Made by a program: the position numbers and the translations under genes
Notes under the pieces: model-generated
Database searches by the model: none
What the model saw: only the letters and a program-made list of their open reading frames with translations
Told to the model about the DNA's origin: nothing
Shown: positions 43,219-51,388 of the stretch, piece by piece
Layout of the letters: each line of letters opens with the position of its first letter
Numbering within the stretch: position 1 is the stretch's first letter
Source: SFDP01 sp051653625
Lineage (GTDB): Bacteria > Bacillota > Clostridia > Lachnospirales > Lachnospiraceae
Direction: 5' to 3'
NCBI GenBank assembly: GCA_051653625.1
Contig: JBOFWM010000010.1
Coordinates: 25,301-89,300 of the forward strand
DNA: 64,000 nucleotides

Positions 43219-43986
43219 TTACCACCATTTCTTATATGCAAATAATGCTGCAATCGGTACGACAATTTCGCATACTTGTACAAAAAATCCTGCTAAATCT
43301 TTTGTAATTCCGCCGAAATGTTTTTTTGCCACATAATAATAATATGCATAACTAATGAAAACACCCAGAATACAAGCAGTTCCTACTTGTCGATCAACTT
43401 TTATCATGCCGATGCATGATATAATTACAAAAGCTAATAAAATCGTTGCCTCAACAACTCTTAATGCTCCAGTAGGTACGTAAATTGAACATTTACTCTC
43501 TTTTGCATGTTCTAATGTTAAAATAGAAAAACCAAATAAAGATCTTGAAATAACATAAGTAAAAGCAAGTACAAACAATCCATCTACAGGCATTTCACTC
43601 CATACTCCAATAGCTAACATAAAATACCAAACACAGAAAATAATTGCAAAATACCCACCATGAGAATCTTCTAAAATCCTTAATTTATGTTCTCTTGTTT
43701 TTTTAGAAGATAACGCATCCACAGTTCTAAAAAATCCATCTAAATGAGAACCCGCAGATAACAAACTTGGTAAAATCGCTCCAACTACTGCTGGTAATAC
43801 TGCATATGTAAATAAATAGGGATATCCAATCGCCCAGCGACTAATAATGAATCCTATAATTGCTCCAATAAATGGGATAAACATTAAAATATATTTTGTA
43901 TTTTCCTTTGTATTTTCTACTTTCGTGCTTGGTCCTATCGAATAAATCGAAAATGCTAAAACTAAACTATTCCATATTTTTTTCAT
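43219..43986 (-). CDS. cobS: Adenosylcobinamide-GDP ribazoletransferase
   Basis: Membrane enzyme that joins the lower-ligand nucleoside to adenosylcobinamide-GDP in cobalamin synthesis or salvage. It is 255 aa with about six membrane helices. The family pattern GSHLDGFFRTVDALSSKKTR, with RILEDSHGGYFAII (about 87-120), holds the acidic residues expected to bind Mg2+. It is 16 bp after the DUF3048 lipoprotein gene. No other cobalamin gene is in this window, so it may act in salvage or belong to a scattered pathway. Confidence 0.88.
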   Translation of the reverse strand: MKKIWNSLVLAFSIYSIGPSTKVENTKENTKYILMFIPFIGAIIGFIISRWAIGYPYLFTYAVLPAVVGAILPSLLSAGSHLDGFFRTVDALSSKKTREHKLRILEDSHGGYFAIIFCVWYFMLAIGVWSEMPVDGLFVLAFTYVISRSLFGFSILTLEHAKESKCSIYVPTGALRVVEATILLAFVIISCIGMIKVDRQVGTACILGVFISYAYYYYVAKKHFGGITKDLAGFFVQVCEIVVPIAALFAYKKWW

Positions 43987-44002
43987 ATCATACCCTTCTC
44001 AA

Positions 44003-45094
44003 CTATTCAATTACAACATCTTGAGCATAATCATTCCATATAATACATACCCATGTTTTTCCTTGATTCAGTTTAATTTGCTCACCATTTTCATCCATAT
44101 AAATTGCTGGAGTATTATCGCCCTCTCTTTTCCAAGTTCCTTCTACCATTTTCCCATTTGTAAATACTTGCACTTTATATCCATTATCACCATGACAACC
44201 AAATGCTAAATAATCTTCCGAATCCCTTACTTCACCGTGACAATATTGAAATATTACATTCGTGTATGCTAACTGTTCACTTGTCAATTCATCAATATGA
44301 GCTTCTCCATATTGTGACCGATAATATAATCCTTCTTTTTCATTATATTCAAACTTTGCCGAAACAAGTGAAAACCCATTTGCTGCAGTAGAACTTTTTC
44401 CGCCTGGATAAAGTACTTTTGCATCTTGATAATTTTCATATGTTATAGTTTCTTCATCCTCTGCAAACAAAAACTTAGATTGATACTCCTCATTTAATTG
44501 CGTCCTATATCCAAATTTTTCAATATCGGTTCTTATACCTTTTGCATCTATATACACATTATGAGGTGCCTTTTTAGCTGTTGCTCGATAAAATGTGTTT
44601 CCTGCTGGATGTTCAATACCAGATACCGCGCCACTTATATTATCTACTCTATCACTATTTAATAAATCTCCAACATAAGGTGTAGCCTGTCCAAAATGAG
44701 CATAAATAGCATCAAACTCCATCCCGAAATATACAAAATAATCTCTACTACTTCTTACGGAACCAGCTCCCTCTAAATCCTCTGAATTTTCAAATAATGC
44801 CATCAATCTTGTAATACGTCCTTCAACAGGAGCTTCGTAGATTACACTTGCCTTTGAAATACCTGCTTGCGGTATAGCTGCTTTAATGTTACTTATCATT
44901 ACAGCAATTGGCCTTGTATTTTGCGCCTCTTGTGTACTTGAAATCCCTGTAAGATAACTACGATACGTTCCATCTACAATCTGCTCTGTCTCTTCTTGTG
45001 TGTTTTTATCTGTAATTGCTACATCCGATTTTCCACATCCACCAATATACAATAACGCAAAACATAATCCTACAATAATTCTTAATTTTTTCAT
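44003..45094 (-). CDS. DUF3048 (YerB-like) lipoprotein
   Basis: 363 aa, exported and lipid anchored: signal region MKKLRIIVGLCFALLYIGGC with lipobox Cys at 20. DUF3048 fills about residues 55-355, with RPIAVMISNIKAAIPQAG, ASVIYEAPVEGRITRLMALF and GAGSVRSSRDYFVYF as conserved blocks. Bacillus YerB is of this family; its function is unknown to me. It lies ahead of cobS with a 16-bp gap, so they may be co-transcribed without an obvious shared role. Confidence 0.87.
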   Translation of the reverse strand: MKKLRIIVGLCFALLYIGGCGKSDVAITDKNTQEETEQIVDGTYRSYLTGISSTQEAQNTRPIAVMISNIKAAIPQAGISKASVIYEAPVEGRITRLMALFENSEDLEGAGSVRSSRDYFVYFGMEFDAIYAHFGQATPYVGDLLNSDRVDNISGAVSGIEHPAGNTFYRATAKKAPHNVYIDAKGIRTDIEKFGYRTQLNEEYQSKFLFAEDEETITYENYQDAKVLYPGGKSSTAANGFSLVSAKFEYNEKEGLYYRSQYGEAHIDELTSEQLAYTNVIFQYCHGEVRDSEDYLAFGCHGDNGYKVQVFTNGKMVEGTWKREGDNTPAIYMDENGEQIKLNQGKTWVCIIWNDYAQDVVIE

Positions 45095-45214
45095 TTTTAT
45101 TTCCCTTTATCTATCTGAAATTCTTTTTATAAATTCTAATATTTGAATATTCTACTATTAAAATACCTAAAAAGTCTACATTTTTTTCCAAAAAAATCAA
45201 ACATCACATTTTTA

Positions 45215-46882
45215 TCACATTTTTATCAACTTTAGTATAGTCGCAATTCTTATCATTTTATTACCAAACGGCATGTGTTCCATTCTTTTTTTATTCAACA
45301 CCTCTAATTTTATTAATAAAACAAAATAGATAATAATGGCTATCGCTATCGTTGGAACAAGACAAGCAATATTTATCATACCACTTACCGTATACGTTTC
45401 ACTTTTTCCTATAAATTTCACGATAGATACAAGCCCATAATAAACAATAAAGCACGAAATCCCCATTCCTATTGATGCAATAAATGGAAGTACAAATGTT
45501 TTTCCAATCTCTTGTTTATATCCTAATTTTTTTCTTAATGCTTTTGCATTTAAACATGTCATTAAAAAAGAATATACAATACTCACAATCCCTAAAGCAT
45601 AAAGATCTAGCGATGTAAGTAATAATAATACCACAAGTACAATTCCTTGAATTATTAAAGAAACTGCTGCATGAATCACCGGGCGGTTCACATTTCCAGT
45701 TCCTTGCAAAATTGCATTTGTTAACGTTGACAAAGAGTAAAACACTACCGATATTGATAAAAGTCGTACAAGACTTGCAACTAAATCAAGAGAAGAAGGT
45801 TGTGGATACAATACTTGTACAATCGGTTTTGCTAAAATAAAAAGTCCAACAAAGGAAGGTATTGCAATTAACATCGTAGTAGATATTGCTTCCTTAATTT
45901 TTAAATTTGTTTGTTTCTTGCTATTCATTTGATATGATGCTGCAACTGTTGGTATGATTGCCGCAGACATTGCAGACGCTATTGCGATAGGAATATTTAT
46001 TATTTGAGAGGCCATTCCAGAAAAGATCCCAAAATTCGTTGTGGCTTTTGCCTCACTAAACCCTTGTAATTGTTCAACAATTCCACAATATATTTTCAAA
46101 TTAAAAGAAGTACTAAAATTATAAATAAAAGTACTAAATATCACTGGTGTAACCATCAATAATATTATTTTATAGATACTTCTATATGTTAGAATCGTTC
46201 TACTATTGTCATTTTCTCTTTTACGCTTTAAGGATCTAGCATTTATTTTATAGATAAATACCATAAATAATAATGCAATCAAAACACCTGCGCCAGTTCC
46301 TAAAGCACTCCCTATTGCCCCATAAATAGCCTGTGTCGTTTCATCTTGCTCTATAACGAATTGCATAAGTATATAAGCTGCACTTAAACTTACAATTGCA
46401 TTAAGAATTTGTTCAATGATTTGCGAAAACGATGTTTGAATCATTGATTTGTGTGCTTGAAAATACCCCCGAAATACACCTAATATACCAGAAAGGAAAA
46501 TAGTTGGTGCAAATACTTTCAATACAACTGCTGAATTTTCTCCTACTAAATAAGTTGCTCCAAAAAAACACAACAAACTTGCAATTCCCCCTACTACTAT
46601 TACATAATAAAAGGAACTCACAAAAATCTTGTGTGCATTTTTATATTCTTTTTTTTCTAATCGTTCTGCAATGACTTTTGATACCGCTGTAGGAATACTA
46701 TACGAAGATATCAATAATATAATTGTATAAATTGTATAGGCCGTACTATAATATCCATTTCCTTCTAGTCCTATAATAGCAACTAATGGACTTCGATATA
46801 AAATTCCTATAATTCGTACAATAATACCTGCTGCTGCTAAAATACCTGCTTGCATTATAAAGTTATTTTTTTTCTTATTCAT
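45215..46882 (-). CDS. SpoVB/MurJ-type lipid or polysaccharide flippase
   Basis: Membrane protein, 555 aa, about fourteen helices, of the MOP (MATE-like) exporter group. The N-terminus IMQAGILAAAGIIVRIIGIL, with YRSPLVAIIGLEGNGYYSTAYTIY, and the central NIPIAIASAMSAAIIPTVAA are typical of SpoVB and its vegetative relatives. SpoVB-type proteins are thought to flip lipid-linked wall precursors during spore cortex synthesis; a vegetative lipid II flippase role is equally possible. An 11-bp tandem duplication overlaps its stop codon. Confidence 0.88.
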   Translation of the reverse strand: MNKKKNNFIMQAGILAAAGIIVRIIGILYRSPLVAIIGLEGNGYYSTAYTIYTIILLISSYSIPTAVSKVIAERLEKKEYKNAHKIFVSSFYYVIVVGGIASLLCFFGATYLVGENSAVVLKVFAPTIFLSGILGVFRGYFQAHKSMIQTSFSQIIEQILNAIVSLSAAYILMQFVIEQDETTQAIYGAIGSALGTGAGVLIALLFMVFIYKINARSLKRKRENDNSRTILTYRSIYKIILLMVTPVIFSTFIYNFSTSFNLKIYCGIVEQLQGFSEAKATTNFGIFSGMASQIINIPIAIASAMSAAIIPTVAASYQMNSKKQTNLKIKEAISTTMLIAIPSFVGLFILAKPIVQVLYPQPSSLDLVASLVRLLSISVVFYSLSTLTNAILQGTGNVNRPVIHAAVSLIIQGIVLVVLLLLTSLDLYALGIVSIVYSFLMTCLNAKALRKKLGYKQEIGKTFVLPFIASIGMGISCFIVYYGLVSIVKFIGKSETYTVSGMINIACLVPTIAIAIIIYFVLLIKLEVLNKKRMEHMPFGNKMIRIATILKLIKM

Positions 46883-46951
46883 ATTTATTATTATATAGTG
46901 AATCTAAGGAAGAATCAATTCTGAATGCTATTAAATTTCATTAAGATTTCT

Positions 46952-47818
46952 TTAGTATATGATACTATTCTTTTTTTCTAATCTAATATACTCTTTATTA
47001 TCCACGAATACTTTTTCTACTTCTAATAATCCAATCCTCTTACATAAAGATAAAGAACTTTTATTTTCTTCATCAACAAGAGCTTGTATGCTATGAAATT
47101 CATATTCTTTAAATCCTATTTCTACAATTGCCAAACAAACTTCCTCTCCAATTCCTTGTCTTTGATACTCTAAGTCTATCAAAAACCCTAATTCTGGAAC
47201 ACAACATTCTTCTCTCATATTAAATCCTGCTCGACCTATTACTTTATTTGTTTTTTTATCAACAATGCTCCATGTTCCAAATCCATAAAAAGCATATGCA
47301 GTATTAATATAATTTTTCAAATATTCTTTTACATCCTTATGTTCCATAAATAAATTTTCTATATATAAAGTCATTTCTTTTTTTCTATAAATTTCAAAAA
47401 AATCACTAATATCATCGAGTGTTGATTCTCTAATCATACAACGTTTTGTCTCAGCTATTGTCCATGGAATTTTATTAAAACGTTTCCAAATATTCAATAA
47501 ATACTTATAATCGAAATTTTCCAATGTATCAATGACATATTTCACCCCCCAAAACATCTGCTCACATGATGTTGCAAGTCCCACACATCCTATTTCTATA
47601 CTTTCTAAAAATTCAAATATATTCTTATCTGAAGTAAGGACAAGATATAAAAATTTTTCTTTCTCCTGTTCAAAAAATTGTTTGATTTCTTTTTCTTCTA
47701 TACAAATAAATGCATCAAAATATATTGTCCATTCCTCATATTCTTCAATTTTTATTTGTTCCACAATCCTTCTTTCTTCTTTTGATATAACAAATAATAA
47801 TTTTGCTCTATTTTTCAT
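46952..47818 (-). CDS. GNAT acetyltransferase with an N-terminal extra domain
   Basis: 288 aa from ATG 47818, which has AGGA 7 bases upstream; an ATG 21 bases earlier has no ribosome site. Residues about 125-288 are a RimJ/RimL-like GNAT domain: CMIRESTLDDISDFFEIY, GFNMREECCVPELGFLI and the acetyl-CoA loop YQRQGIGEEVCLAIV, with LVDEENKSSLSLCKRIG. Residues 1-120 are a separate region (KLLFVISKEERRIVEQIKIE, then CVGLATSCEQMFWGVKYVID) resembling a decayed HAD-like fragment seen on some Lachnospiraceae acetyltransferases. The acetyl acceptor is unknown. Confidence 0.83.
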   Translation of the reverse strand: MKNRAKLLFVISKEERRIVEQIKIEEYEEWTIYFDAFICIEEKEIKQFFEQEKEKFLYLVLTSDKNIFEFLESIEIGCVGLATSCEQMFWGVKYVIDTLENFDYKYLLNIWKRFNKIPWTIAETKRCMIRESTLDDISDFFEIYRKKEMTLYIENLFMEHKDVKEYLKNYINTAYAFYGFGTWSIVDKKTNKVIGRAGFNMREECCVPELGFLIDLEYQRQGIGEEVCLAIVEIGFKEYEFHSIQALVDEENKSSLSLCKRIGLLEVEKVFVDNKEYIRLEKKNSIIY

Positions 47819-47919
47819 ACTCTGTCCTAATACTTTCATTTTTTAATTTTTCTTTTTGTATTTTACAATACTTTCTATTGATTATCAGCATATTTTTTTA
47901 GAATTTTTCTCTGTGGGAT

Positions 47920-47948
47920 TTACATTTTTTATTATTTCATATAGAATC
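47920..47948 (+). promoter_or_regulatory. Promoter of the cyclophilin gene
   Basis: TTTACA (47920-47925) and TAGAAT (47943-47948) are exactly 17 bp apart, 38 bp ahead of the start codon. Confidence 0.65.
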
Positions 47949-47986
47949 TTTAGTACAAACTAAAATAAAAGAAAGAAGGTTAATTT

Positions 47987-48508
47987 ATGTCACAAAATCC
48001 AATCGTAACAGTAAATATGGATAATGGTAAGCAAATTAAAATCGAACTCTATCCAGATGTTGCTCCAATTTCAGTAAACAACTTTATCAGTTTAATAAAC
48101 AAAGAATATTATAATGGTCTTATTTTTCATCGTGTGATCAAAGGCTTCATGATTCAAGGTGGTTGTCCAGACGGAAACGGAATGGGTGGTCCAGGTTATT
48201 CAATCAAAGGAGAATTTTCATCAAATGGTGTAAATAATGATTTAAAACATACGGAAGGTGTTTTATCTATGGCTCGCTCTATGAGTCCAGACTCTGCTGG
48301 AAGTCAATTTTTTATTATGCATAAAAATTCTCCACACCTTGATGGATCTTATGCAGCTTTTGGTAAAGTAATTGAAGGTATGGATGTTGTAAATGAAATC
48401 GCAGAATGTCAAACAGATTATTCTGATCGACCATTACAAGATTGTCGTATATCATCTATGATAGTTGATACTTTTGGTGTTGAATACCAAGAACCTGAAA
48501 AAATATAA
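47987..48508 (+). CDS. Peptidyl-prolyl cis-trans isomerase, cyclophilin type
   Basis: Speeds proline isomerisation in protein folding; 173 aa with no signal peptide, so cytoplasmic. The cyclophilin core is complete: NNFISLINKEYYNGLIFHRV, IKGFMIQGGCPDGNGMGGPG, LSMARSMSPDSAGSQFFIMH and AFGKVIEGMDVVNEIA. The catalytic Arg of FHRV and the FMIQGG block are intact. AGAAGG lies ahead of the ATG. It is a single-gene unit closed by a hairpin at 48534. Confidence 0.95.
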   Translation: MSQNPIVTVNMDNGKQIKIELYPDVAPISVNNFISLINKEYYNGLIFHRVIKGFMIQGGCPDGNGMGGPGYSIKGEFSSNGVNNDLKHTEGVLSMARSMSPDSAGSQFFIMHKNSPHLDGSYAAFGKVIEGMDVVNEIAECQTDYSDRPLQDCRISSMIVDTFGVEYQEPEKI

Positions 48509-48533
48509 TTGCAAACAAATACTACTATTTGTT

Positions 48534-48568
48534 ATGAATGGCTATCACTTATCGTGGTAGCCATTCAT
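48534..48568 (+). terminator. Probable terminator of the cyclophilin gene
   Basis: A 15-bp stem with one G-U pair (48534-48548 with 48554-48568), loop TTATC, followed by a weak ATTTTGTT tail. Confidence 0.75.
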
Positions 48569-48775
48569 ATTTTGTTCATATATCATTCAATAAAACTTAA
48601 TTTACAAAACACGAAATATACACTTTTAAAAGCTATACTAAGTGTATAAGATAACTTAACCAATTACGAAACTTTTATATAAATAGCTTTTTCATAATTT
48701 ATGCCAAGCAGAAATGCTTGGCATCCTCCCTTTCTAGAGTTTTTTTAGGCAATGTGAAGTTTTTGTAAAAAAACA
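48569..48775. other. Non-coding stretch with two inverted repeats upstream of agcS
   Basis: No gene is seen here. Two structures stand out. TATACACTT / AAGTGTATA (48617-48625 and 48640-48648, 14-base spacer) is a perfect 9-bp inverted repeat. TGCCAAGCA-GAAA-TGCTTGGCA (48702-48723) is a perfect 9-bp stem with a GAAA tetraloop, followed by TCCTCCC (48724-48730), which is complementary to a Shine-Dalgarno. I see no glycine riboswitch core. Confidence 0.6.
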
Positions 48776-48804
48776 TTGACAATACTTCATAGATATTTTA
48801 GAAT
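48776..48804 (+). promoter_or_regulatory. agcS promoter
   Basis: TTGACA (48776-48781) and TAGAAT (48799-48804) are 17 bp apart; transcription would start near 48811. Confidence 0.7.
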
Positions 48805-48816
48805 TTTATTGTTACA

Positions 48817-48847
48817 AAGGTGTAATCACAAAGATTGCGCCTTTTTT
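48817..48847 (+). terminator. Leader terminator (attenuator-like) of agcS
   Basis: AAGGTGTAATC (48817-48827) pairs fully with GATTGCGCCTT (48833-48843) using two G-U pairs, loop ACAAA, then six T. It lies between the promoter and the agcS ribosome site (AGGAGG at about 48861), so read-through is needed for expression from that promoter. Confidence 0.7.
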
Positions 48848-48872
48848 ATTTATTAATTTAGGAGGAAAGATT

Positions 48873-50321
48873 ATGAATTCATTTATTACAACTGTCACGA
48901 ACATTAATGCTGCTCTGAACAGCTTTATTTGGGGGCCAGTAATGTTGGTTGCATTCTTAGCTGTTGGTATTATGTTTACACTTAGAACAAAGGTGTTTCA
49001 AATTTCTCATATCAATTATTGGTTAGATGTTACATTTTTACAGCTTTTTAAAAAAGACAAACACAAGGTCCTTAAAACAAAAGATAAACACTCGATTTCA
49101 CAATTCCAATCTTTATGTACTGCACTTGCAGCAACAATCGGAACAGGAAATATTGCTGGTGTTGCTACTGCAATCGCTACTGGGGGACCTGGTGCTATTT
49201 TTTGGATGTGGGTATCTGCTTTTTTTGGTATGATGACAAATTTTGCTGAAAATACTTTAGGAATTAAATATCGTTATAAAAATGAAAAAGGGCATTGGAT
49301 TGGCGGTGCTATGATTTACATAGAGCGTGGATTAGGAAAGAACTGGAAATGGCTTGCAATTTTATTTTCTATTTTTTGTATGTTAGCGTCTTTTGGAATA
49401 GGAAATATGACACAAGTAAACTCCATTGCAAGTGGACTTAGTACATCTTTTAATATAAGTCCTGTTATTACAGCAATTGCACTTATGATTATGGTTTCTC
49501 TTGTTATTCTTGGTGGTATCAAACGTATTGCTAGTGTTACTGAAAAAGTTGTTCCATTTATGGCAATTTTATATATGGCTGGTGGATTAGTTGTTGTATT
49601 TTCAAATATTTCCCTTGTTCCATCTGCATTTTCTTTAATTTTTACAGAGGCATTCAATTTCAAAGCTGCTTCCGGTGGTGTTTTAGGATACGGAATTGCG
49701 ACTGCAATGAGAAGAGGTATCTCTAGAGGAGTATTTAGTAATGAAGCTGGTCTTGGATCTTCTGTTATTGTACACTCTGCATCTGATGTAAAAGAACCTG
49801 TTGTACAAGGTATGTGGGGGATATTCGAAGTATTTTCTGATACATTAATTGTTTGTACCATTACAGCACTTACTATTTTAACAAGTGGTGTATATGATAT
49901 GGATACTTATTTATTAAACATGGAAAATGGTATCGAAAACATTAGTGGTACTGCACTTACAAGTTCTGCATTTGCATCTGTTATTCCATTTGGAGATAAA
50001 TTTGTTGCTATTGGAATTATGCTTTTTGCATTTTCTACGGTTCTTGGTTGGTCTTATTATGGTGAACGTGCTGTAGAATATTTATTTGGACTAAAAGCAA
50101 TTAATATTTACAAAATAATTTTTATTCTTATGATTTTTGTAGGATGTACTTCTTCTTTAGAACTAGTTTGGGACATTTCTGATACATTAAATGGATTTAT
50201 GGCAGTTCCTAACTTAATTGCTATTACGCTTTTATCAAGTCAAGTTATTAAAATAACAAAAGAATACATTGCCAATGTAAAAGCTGGTAAAGAAACAATT
50301 AATGGCGATGAAATCGAATAG
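48873..50321 (+). CDS. Sodium:alanine/glycine symporter, AgcS family
   Basis: Takes up small neutral amino acids with Na+, 482 aa, about eleven membrane helices. The family pattern is seen in NSFIWGPVMLVAFLAVGIMF, then ALAATIGTGNIAGVATAIATGGPGAIFWMW (split here as ALAATIGTGNIAGVAT and GGPGAIFWMWVSAF, about 85-115) and RGISRGVFSNEAGLGSS (about 281-297). A strong AGGAGG precedes the ATG. Na+ coupling fits the Na+-type ATP synthase in this window. The leader holds an attenuator-like terminator. Confidence 0.94.
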   Translation: MNSFITTVTNINAALNSFIWGPVMLVAFLAVGIMFTLRTKVFQISHINYWLDVTFLQLFKKDKHKVLKTKDKHSISQFQSLCTALAATIGTGNIAGVATAIATGGPGAIFWMWVSAFFGMMTNFAENTLGIKYRYKNEKGHWIGGAMIYIERGLGKNWKWLAILFSIFCMLASFGIGNMTQVNSIASGLSTSFNISPVITAIALMIMVSLVILGGIKRIASVTEKVVPFMAILYMAGGLVVVFSNISLVPSAFSLIFTEAFNFKAASGGVLGYGIATAMRRGISRGVFSNEAGLGSSVIVHSASDVKEPVVQGMWGIFEVFSDTLIVCTITALTILTSGVYDMDTYLLNMENGIENISGTALTSSAFASVIPFGDKFVAIGIMLFAFSTVLGWSYYGERAVEYLFGLKAINIYKIIFILMIFVGCTSSLELVWDISDTLNGFMAVPNLIAITLLSSQVIKITKEYIANVKAGKETINGDEIE

Positions 50322-50354
50322 TACTACAATTTTCATTACATTCTTATAGAACAA

Positions 50355-50393
50355 AATAATGGAGCATGATTTAAAAAATCATGCTCCATTATT
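50355..50393. terminator. Bidirectional terminator between agcS and fba
   Basis: A perfect 18-bp inverted repeat (50355-50372 with 50376-50393) centred on GGAGCATGATT/AATCATGCTCC lies between the two convergent genes; flanking T runs are short. Confidence 0.8.
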
Positions 50394-50414
50394 AATATTC
50401 ATTTAATTAATAAA

Positions 50415-51278
50415 TTACGCTTTATTAATTGATCCAAAAATTTCCATTTTTTCTTTTACAGTACCTTTAATAGCTTCAACACCTGGAGCTAATAATTTAC
50501 GTGGATCAAATCCTTTTCCTTCAAGATCTTTACCAGCTTCTACATATTCACGTGTAGCTGCTGCAAATGTTAATTGACATTCTGTATTAACATTGATTTT
50601 TGCAACTCCTAATGAAATTGCTTTTTGGATCATTTCTGTTGGAATACCTGTTCCTCCGTGAAGAACTAATGGCATATCACCTGTTAATTTTTGGATAGCA
50701 TCTAATGTTTCAAATGATAATCCAGCCCAATTTTCAGGATATTTTCCATGAATATTACCAATTCCAGCTGCAAGGAAATCTACACCTAAATCAGCTACTG
50801 CTTTACATTCTTCAGGATCTGCACATTCCCCAGCTCCTACAACACCATCTTCTTCTCCACCAATAGAACCAACTTCTGCTTCTACTGAAACACCTTTCGC
50901 ATGAGCAGCTGCAACGATTTCTTTTGTTTTTGCAACATTTTCTTCGATTGGATAGTGAGAACCATCAAACATAACTGATGAAAAACCTGCTTCAATACAT
51001 TTATAGCAGTGATCATATGAACCATGATCAAGGTGAAGAGCTACAGGAACTGTAATTCCCATTTCTTCCATCATTCCATTAACCATACCAACGATTGTTT
51101 TGTATCCTGTCATGTACTTAGCTGCACCTTCAGATACTCCTAAGATTACTGGTGAGTTACATTCTTGTGCTGTTTGTAAAATTGCCTTTGTCCATTCAAG
51201 ATTGTTGATGTTAAACTGTCCAACTGCATAATGGCCAGCTTTTGCTTTGTCTAGCATTTCTTTTGCTGATACTAACAT
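50415..51278 (-). CDS. fba: Class II fructose-bisphosphate aldolase
   Basis: Zinc aldolase that splits fructose 1,6-bisphosphate in glycolysis, 287 aa. The start is ATG 51278, with GGAGGA 6 bases before it. Zinc and catalytic residues lie in VALHLDHGSYDHCYKC (about 77-92), GNIHGKYPE (near 175) and VLHGGTGIPTEMI (about 205), with INVNTECQLTF later. GatY/KbaY (tagatose) aldolases share these motifs, so substrate is inferred from gene context. A palindromic region lies in its promoter. Confidence 0.94.
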   Translation of the reverse strand: MLVSAKEMLDKAKAGHYAVGQFNINNLEWTKAILQTAQECNSPVILGVSEGAAKYMTGYKTIVGMVNGMMEEMGITVPVALHLDHGSYDHCYKCIEAGFSSVMFDGSHYPIEENVAKTKEIVAAAHAKGVSVEAEVGSIGGEEDGVVGAGECADPEECKAVADLGVDFLAAGIGNIHGKYPENWAGLSFETLDAIQKLTGDMPLVLHGGTGIPTEMIQKAISLGVAKINVNTECQLTFAAATREYVEAGKDLEGKGFDPRKLLAPGVEAIKGTVKEKMEIFGSINKA

Positions 51279-51313
51279 TTTTCTTCCTCCATATGAATTC
51301 ACATTTTTATAAA

Positions 51314-51338
51314 ATCAATATTGATAAAATATTATCAA
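51314..51338 (-). promoter_or_regulatory. Palindromes upstream of fba, Rex-like
   Basis: Two perfect palindromes overlap: ATCAATATTGAT (51314-51325) and TTGATAA-N4-TTATCAA (51321-51338). The second has the layout of a clostridial Rex box (TTGTTAA-N4-TTAACAA) with one change per half. It lies 36-60 bp ahead of the fba ATG, where a promoter is expected. Confidence 0.45.
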
Positions 51339-51388
51339 CATTTCTTTAAATTATAAACTATTTTTTTGTAAAAGTACACTATCGTTTG

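Noticed and set aside
48569..48872. Glycine riboswitch ahead of agcS
   Set aside because: Expected from family knowledge, but no glycine aptamer core or tandem arrangement is visible; only simple hairpins and a terminator.
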